A stretch of 35,994 nt of DNA from Oscillospiraceae bacterium (GTDB lineage Bacteria > Bacillota > Clostridia > Oscillospirales > CAG-272): positions 1-35,994 of the forward strand of contig SVRM01000036.1 in assembly GCA_015064785.1 (NCBI GenBank). The letters run 5' to 3'. Below the pieces are notes generated by a model, which saw only the letters and a program-made list of their open reading frames with translations, was not told the DNA's origin and ran no database searches. Each line of letters starts with the position of its first letter. The first letter of the stretch is position 1. This document shows positions 31,764-35,994 of this stretch, piece by piece. A program made the translations under genes and the position numbers.

Positions 31764-33692
31764 TTACTCCGATTGCTGTTGATGAAGATTCAGCTCCGGC
31801 GCAAGCGTGCGGCGGATGCGATAGGAAAGATAATCGTTGTCAATTTTGTCAAGTGCGCCGCCGATGACAGGCTGCATCGCCAGATTGGACTTCCAGCCGA
31901 TGACGGTACGGCTGATCAGTTCCGCACCCGGTGTTTCCTCCTGACGAAGCAGGGCGGTACCGTCGCGTCGGAGGAACAGCTTGATGATGCGCGAGGACGG
32001 CATTTCCGGGAAATCGATTTGCAGACGGCAGACCTGTCGTCCGTCTTCATCGGTCGGGAAGGAGACCTTTGCTGCGGCGGCAAACGGAACACCATGAAAA
32101 TACAGAACCGTTTTGGCCGCGTGGTGAATGCCGGCGGTGAAAACATGCGTATCATCCGCTTCACGGTAGGTGACAAGCAGACGCTCCTCACCATTTTCGA
32201 CTGCCTGCGAAAAGGAAAGAGAAACGAATCCCTGCGTATAGTTGCTTTGTACTGCCTGCATGACAGCAGGAAGCAGACCAACAGCGGCGGTCGGTTCGTT
32301 TTCTGCCGGCAGGTAGGTTTTTCCGACATAGAGCGCGGCGGCAGGCGGCAGGAAGACTGTTGTGCTGTGACTGACCGGTGTGACGGCAGGGGGGCGGGGT
32401 ATCTTACCGGACTCCTGCCCGAACAGCAATCCGGCAATCCGTGACAGTAGTCCGCGGTTGTCGGTGTGATGCTGGGCAGCTGCGCTGTCTGAGGGTGTCA
32501 GCGCGGCTTCCGCAGTCCGGACCTCCTGCTCGGTATGATCGGCGCAAAGAACCGTCTCCAGATGCAGACGTGCTGTTTCTGTCGGTGCCGGCGGCAGCGC
32601 TGTATCTGAGAATACCGCCGGATCGCCGAGGTAGGAAGATGCAATATCATAAAACGGTCCCTGCTGGAACAGCTCGTCGTTTGCACCGGTTGAGACAATC
32701 AGCATATCGGTATCAGGAAACGCAAGGACATTCTGCCCGAACATGCCGTTGAACAAAAAGGCACGCGGATTTTTGCCGACCCAGATCTGATAGCCGTAAT
32801 CGTAGCGGCCGGTGGATGGCGGTGTTGCAACGAGCGGTGAGAGGGCACGGGACAGATAGGCTTCGGAGAGAATCTGTTTGCCGTTCCATGTTCCGTTTTG
32901 CAGAACCAGAAGTCCGAGCTTGGCGAGATCCTCCGGGCGCAGATACAGTCCCCAACCGCCGCGCTCGATGCCGCGCGGACAGGTTTCCCAGTACACATCG
33001 CGGATGTCCAGTACATCAAACAGATTTTTCTGCAAAAAAGCCGTCAGGGACATGCCGGACTTGCGGACGACGATTGCCGCCAGAAGATACGTATTCAGCG
33101 AATTGTACTGGAACTGCTGTCCCGGTTCGGCGCTCAGTCCGGAATTGAGGTAGCATTTGATCCAATCCTCATCCGTCTGTGATTCCAGCTCATTGAAGAT
33201 GATGCCGGAACGCATTGTCAGAAGATGTTCGACGGTCAGCGACGCCAGACGCAATCGGGAAACCGGACTGATGCGATCTCCAAACAGATCGACGATTTTG
33301 TCATCGGTACGGAGCTTGCCCCGATCACAGAGCAGTCCGATGGCAAGGGAGACAATGCTTTTACATGCGGAGAAGATGTAGCGCGGCAGGGTATGATCCT
33401 GCGCGCCGAAATCTGCGGTGCAGATGACGTTCCCGTGCCGCAGAAGCAGGACGGAATGCATACGAAGCTGCGGATGTTCCCGCAGCTGGCGCAGGAATGC
33501 GGCAAGATGTGCCGACGGAACGCCCTGCATTTCCGGTGCGGTATGCGGCAGGGAAGAAATCGCCTGCGTACCGTTTGTCTGCGGGAAGATCGGCTTTCCG
33601 CTGACTTGCGGAAGAAACGGTTGTGTCGGGCGGCTCGGATCAAACATCCGTGACAGCAGAACCACCGAGCGGTTGACAGCGGACAGATTCAT
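31764..33692 (-). CDS. Class-C beta-lactamase-like serine hydrolase
   Basis: A 642-residue protein whose N-terminal half belongs to the beta-lactamase/penicillin-binding transpeptidase-like hydrolases. The catalytic SxxK is SACK (108-111), and the second motif region is FQYNSLNTYLL (195-205). A clear KTG/HTG is not seen; NGMFGQN stands in the expected region. Residues ~380-642 are an extra domain I do not recognise. No signal peptide or lipobox is visible, so it may be cytoplasmic. AAAGGAAG precedes the ATG at 33692 by 6 nt. The lipoprotein gene follows. Activity could be esterase, D-aminopeptidase or a peptidase. Confidence 0.82.
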   Translation of the reverse strand: MNLSAVNRSVVLLSRMFDPSRPTQPFLPQVSGKPIFPQTNGTQAISSLPHTAPEMQGVPSAHLAAFLRQLREHPQLRMHSVLLLRHGNVICTADFGAQDHTLPRYIFSACKSIVSLAIGLLCDRGKLRTDDKIVDLFGDRISPVSRLRLASLTVEHLLTMRSGIIFNELESQTDEDWIKCYLNSGLSAEPGQQFQYNSLNTYLLAAIVVRKSGMSLTAFLQKNLFDVLDIRDVYWETCPRGIERGGWGLYLRPEDLAKLGLLVLQNGTWNGKQILSEAYLSRALSPLVATPPSTGRYDYGYQIWVGKNPRAFLFNGMFGQNVLAFPDTDMLIVSTGANDELFQQGPFYDIASSYLGDPAVFSDTALPPAPTETARLHLETVLCADHTEQEVRTAEAALTPSDSAAAQHHTDNRGLLSRIAGLLFGQESGKIPRPPAVTPVSHSTTVFLPPAAALYVGKTYLPAENEPTAAVGLLPAVMQAVQSNYTQGFVSLSFSQAVENGEERLLVTYREADDTHVFTAGIHHAAKTVLYFHGVPFAAAAKVSFPTDEDGRQVCRLQIDFPEMPSSRIIKLFLRRDGTALLRQEETPGAELISRTVIGWKSNLAMQPVIGGALDKIDNDYLSYRIRRTLAPELNLHQQQSE

Positions 33693-33732
33693 CAAAAACT
33701 TCCTTTCACTACAGCATTACAGTTCTATTTCT

Positions 33733-33763
33733 ATTATAGCCGCATTGGTGACATGGGTATCAA
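33733..33763 (-). promoter_or_regulatory. Promoter of the serine hydrolase gene
   Basis: Minus strand: TTGATA (plus 33758-33763), 19-bp spacer, TATAAT (plus 33733-33738). The long spacer has no clear dyad, so the -35 is uncertain. Confidence 0.5.
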
Positions 33764-33802
33764 GAAACTGTAAAATATTTGAAAAATCGGTCCGTCTGCG
33801 CA

Positions 33803-34489
33803 TCAGTGACAGCGGATATAGATGCCGAGCAGCGAAATCAACGACAGATATGCCGATTCCGCGATGACGCCGCCGGAGCCGATCAGATACCCTTGGCTGT
33901 GTGTGACATCAAACAGGGCCTGTGCGCGGCGATGGATGGCGAGTGGTTCCATGGCAGTGACGGTATCGGCACCAAGACCGCCGCAGATGGAAAGTGCCGC
34001 GCCGTACTGTGCAAAATGCGTCTCTGCATCGGACGGAGCAAACCAGCCGTCGGCACCTTCCGACAGCGCATCTTCTGCGGTTTTGTCCATGCGGATGAAC
34101 GGCATGATATAGGGGTGGGTGTCTTCATATCCGCCGATGGCACAGACAACCGGGGAATGCATGCATTCGGCGACCTGATCCTGTGTACGGCACAGAACCA
34201 CACAGGCCGATGTTGACGGTGTCAGTGTTTCAGCGGCATACAGCATTTCAAACAAAGAACGCATACAATAGCTGCGTGCGTCGAGAATGACGACATCCGC
34301 TTGTGTGCGCTCACGCAGGGAGACCATGGTATCGACATAATGGGCAGGGGTATCCCACAGCTGCGGTCCGCGCCGCCAGATCAGCTGCTCGGCGAGTTCT
34401 TTGTGGATAAACGGCTCGAACAGTGTCGGACGGGCATCGGGCTGACGGCGGAGGGAAGCGAGAAAGTTGTCCTTGGAGGGGATTGGCAT
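33803..34489 (-). CDS. Short UroD/MtaA-like protein
   Basis: A 228-residue protein with weak likeness to the uroporphyrinogen decarboxylase/methylcobamide methyltransferase family: the opening NFLASLRRQPDARPTLFEPF and the ending TAMEPLAIHRRAQALFD, then GYLIGSGGVIAES, recall the first and last strands of that barrel. Members are usually ~330-380 residues, so this would be a short form. I see no zinc-ligand set. I chose the ATG at 34489, 8 nt after AAGGAG; an upstream start at 34522 overlaps the -10. It is transcribed from its own promoter. The family call is tentative. Confidence 0.5.
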   Translation of the reverse strand: MPIPSKDNFLASLRRQPDARPTLFEPFIHKELAEQLIWRRGPQLWDTPAHYVDTMVSLRERTQADVVILDARSYCMRSLFEMLYAAETLTPSTSACVVLCRTQDQVAECMHSPVVCAIGGYEDTHPYIMPFIRMDKTAEDALSEGADGWFAPSDAETHFAQYGAALSICGGLGADTVTAMEPLAIHRRAQALFDVTHSQGYLIGSGGVIAESAYLSLISLLGIYIRCH

Positions 34490-34524
34490 ATCAGAGCTCC
34501 TTCGATTTCGATATTGATACAATA

Positions 34525-34553
34525 CTTATACCGCATTTTTCCGCTGTTGTCAA
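34525..34553 (-). promoter_or_regulatory. Promoter of the UroD-like gene
   Basis: Minus strand: TTGACA (plus 34548-34553), 17-bp spacer, TATAAG (plus 34525-34530). Confidence 0.75.
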
Positions 34554-34597
34554 GAGGATATCGGAAACTTGAGGAAAAAATGCCAAAAGCCTTGGCT

Positions 34598-34635
34598 TAA
34601 CAGTGATAAGGAACTAATTTACTTATCAACTGTTA
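34598..34635. repeat. Inverted repeat ahead of the DUF6061-like gene
   Basis: TAACAG-GATAAG (34598-34610) pairs with CTTATC-CTGTTA (34622-34635), with 1- and 2-nt bulges and an 11-nt loop. Confidence 0.5.
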
Positions 34636-34664
34636 GCTGACGGTTTCCGGGGTGCATACGGACA

Positions 34665-34704
34665 AAACCCGTCTGATTTCTAACAGGAAGTCAGACGGGT
34701 TTTT
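34665..34704 (+). terminator. Intrinsic terminator or attenuator ahead of the DUF6061-like gene
   Basis: AAACCCGTCTGA (34665-34676) pairs perfectly with TCAGACGGGTTT (34691-34702), followed by TT and a T-rich stretch. No plus-strand gene ends before it, so it ends an unseen small transcript or acts as an attenuator. Confidence 0.7.
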
Positions 34705-34736
34705 CGCTTTATATCACGAATTATGGAGGACATACC

Positions 34737-34982
34737 ATGAAAACCTTAATATCTTGTGCCTACAATATGGATAATTGCTGTGTGGAACTGAAATTCACCG
34801 ATGGCAGCATGATTGCGATTGACACCATCGCCGTTGAAAATGAAATTGCACGTAATATGTATGAAAGGTCGGAGCTTGATTATCTGATCTACAATGCTCC
34901 TTTGGAGTATGCAGACCTTATCTTGAACGGCGATCCCGAAACCTATTTGAAAACGGTAACAGAATATAAGAATCTGGATTAA
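34737..34982 (+). CDS. DUF6061-like small protein
   Basis: An 81-residue cytoplasmic protein. The pattern CVELKFTDGSMIAIDTIAVE, then NMYERSELDYLIYN and LNGDPETYLK matches what I recall as the DUF6061 family of Clostridia, often met beside mobile or accessory regions. TGGAGGA at 34723-34729 is 7 nt before the ATG. A perfect terminator follows. No function is known. The family name is from memory. Confidence 0.7.
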   Translation: MKTLISCAYNMDNCCVELKFTDGSMIAIDTIAVENEIARNMYERSELDYLIYNAPLEYADLILNGDPETYLKTVTEYKNLD

Positions 34983-34989
34983 ATGATGC

Positions 34990-35035
34990 AAGCCCTGCTG
35001 TTGGTCGAGTGTGACTGACAGCAGGGCTTATTTTA
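34990..35035. terminator. Bidirectional terminator between the DUF6061-like and kinase genes
   Basis: AAGCCCTGCTGT (34990-35001) pairs perfectly with ACAGCAGGGCTT (35018-35029), followed by ATTTTATTTT. Confidence 0.9.
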
Positions 35036-35920
35036 TTTTGCAAAGGTTATTTTGATCAGCAACTTGTTATTGTTGTAGATTGCTTTAATACTTCCTCCCA
35101 TACGCTCTATCAGCATTTTGGCAATGGATAATCCCAAACCTGTTGAATTACGGCTGGCTTCCACTGTATAGAATCGGTCAAACAATCTGCCGACTGTAAC
35201 AGCATTTAGATTGTGCGCCGTATTGCTGAATGTAACGCAGCCACGCTTATCCATGACTACAGACAAATCGCCGTCAGAATATTTCAGCGCATTGCTAATG
35301 ATATTGGAGAATATACGGTTGACCGCACCTGCATCCAGTTCACGGAAAACAGGTTCCTCGGGCAATTCGATTTCCGGTTGGATACCTTTCTCCTGCATAA
35401 CCGCATAGAAAGACAGCAGACTTTCTTCCAATGCCCGGACAACATCCATGGGTTCCTGTTTCAGATCCTGGGTCGATGTGACCACACTGTATCGGAACAG
35501 TTCTTCGGTCAAATTCTTCAAAACCTCGGTTCTGTTCTGGATTTGAGAAAGATAACGCTGAACATTCTCGCTCTTTTCCTCACGCTCCAACAAATCGAGA
35601 TAGCCATTGATCGCCGTAAGCGGTGTTCTCAGGTCATGGGATATGTTGGTCACAGCTTCTTTCAGTTCCAGATCGCCTTGCTGATAACGATGGCGTTCCT
35701 TGCGGAGTAAGCGAAGCTGCACATTGATGTCTGCCGCCAACCTTCGCATATACGGGTCACGGGTGGAAATATCAATGAGAGTGTTGGTGTCTACTGTCAA
35801 TCGGTCACGGAACGCTTCTGCGATCTCCTGTGCCGACTTGCGCAGGAAATAAACCTTTGCAACAAGCGCAAAGATAATCAGAAGCAATATTCCGATGATG
35901 ATTAACAGCAGATGTTCCAT
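35033..35920 (-). CDS. Sensor histidine kinase
   Basis: A membrane sensor kinase of 295 residues with one N-terminal helix (4-25) and almost no extracellular part, as in kinases that sense through a partner ABC transporter. The H-box is NISHDLRTPLTAINGY with His95. The N-box is FSNIISNALKYSD (N207/N210), the F-box RLFDRFYTVEAS (245-256) and the G2 box GLGLS (261-265). A clear DxGxG G1 box is missing; FSNTAHN occupies that place. AGAGGAC is 4 nt before the ATG. An ABC-2 permease gene ends 10 nt upstream, suggesting a bacitracin/lantibiotic-type detoxification module. The response regulator is not in the window. Confidence 0.92.
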   Translation of the reverse strand: MEHLLLIIIGILLLIIFALVAKVYFLRKSAQEIAEAFRDRLTVDTNTLIDISTRDPYMRRLAADINVQLRLLRKERHRYQQGDLELKEAVTNISHDLRTPLTAINGYLDLLEREEKSENVQRYLSQIQNRTEVLKNLTEELFRYSVVTSTQDLKQEPMDVVRALEESLLSFYAVMQEKGIQPEIELPEEPVFRELDAGAVNRIFSNIISNALKYSDGDLSVVMDKRGCVTFSNTAHNLNAVTVGRLFDRFYTVEASRNSTGLGLSIAKMLIERMGGSIKAIYNNNKLLIKITFAK

Positions 35921-35930
35921 AACAGTCCTC

Positions 35931-35994
35931 TTATTTTATATCTTTTTTCTTGAATAGTGACACGCCTGCGGCAGTAATCGCAATAGATACACAT
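35931..35994 (-). CDS. C-terminus of an ABC-2-type permease, cut by window
   Basis: Only 20 residues are visible, ending SIAITAAGVSLFKKKDIK at a TAA (plus 35931-35933). The hydrophobic helix followed by FKKKDI is typical of the end of lantibiotic-immunity or ABC-2 export permeases. It lies 10 nt before the kinase gene in the same direction. Confidence 0.5.
   Translation of the reverse strand, partial: CVSIAITAAGVSLFKKKDIK

Overview
This window looks like a chromosome segment of an anaerobic Bacillota, class Clostridia, probably an uncultured Oscillospirales/Ruminococcaceae-type gut bacterium. The signs are AGGAGG-type ribosome binding sites before most genes, sigma-A promoters with a 17-bp spacer and an extended -10 (TGnTATAAT), a cysteine-containing L28, DivIVA-like, MoxR/DUF58 and SpoVB-like proteins, a surface protein with three SLH domains, BlaI/M56 and XRE regulators, and moderate-to-high GC with some AT-richer genes. 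The taxonomic call is inference. I see no rRNA, tRNA, CRISPR array or transposase.

Layout. 1-4.3 kb is housekeeping: the 3' part of aspS, an RluA-type pseudouridine synthase, rpmB with a strong promoter and terminator, and a DivIVA-like coiled-coil protein. 4.3-8.9 kb holds a Gfo/Idh oxidoreductase, a class-I glutamine-amidotransferase-like peptidase C26, and a large secreted SLH protein. 9.0-12.3 kb is a regulatory cassette: an ECF-like sigma factor with a ~350-residue C-terminal extension, a four-helix membrane protein and an XRE regulator. The sigma gene and the membrane gene are preceded by nearly the same ~55-bp sequence. 12.4-16.1 kb has a BNR/Asp-box (sialidase-like) protein, a SAM methyltransferase and a ZIP metal transporter, and it is unusually rich in palindromic repeats: three TGTAGGG-type elements and a run of six stem-loops in 170 bp.

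16.1-20.8 kb is a signalling region on the minus strand: an M56 (BlaR1-type) membrane peptidase with its BlaI repressor and two matching operators, then a MerR regulator fused to a membrane domain. The MerR promoter and a divergent plus-strand promoter both have 19-bp spacers, as expected for MerR control, but the plus-strand promoter fires into the 3' end of an opposing gene. 20.8-23.7 kb has an SGNH hydrolase, an HD-domain protein and a MATE/SpoVB-type flippase whose 3' end overlaps the HD gene. 24.0-28.6 kb is a MoxR-DUF58-membrane protein operon that ends with a 56-residue membrane protein. 28.6-34.5 kb (minus) has a MacB-like ABC transporter pair, a lipoprotein, a class-C beta-lactamase-like serine hydrolase and a short UroD-like protein. 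The last 1.4 kb looks accessory: a DUF6061-like small protein, a sensor kinase and the tail of an ABC-2 permease.

Strongest leads for new biology: the sigma/membrane/XRE cassette with its duplicated control element; the membrane-tethered MerR with an orphaned divergent promoter; and the six-hairpin array beside the other palindromic repeats.
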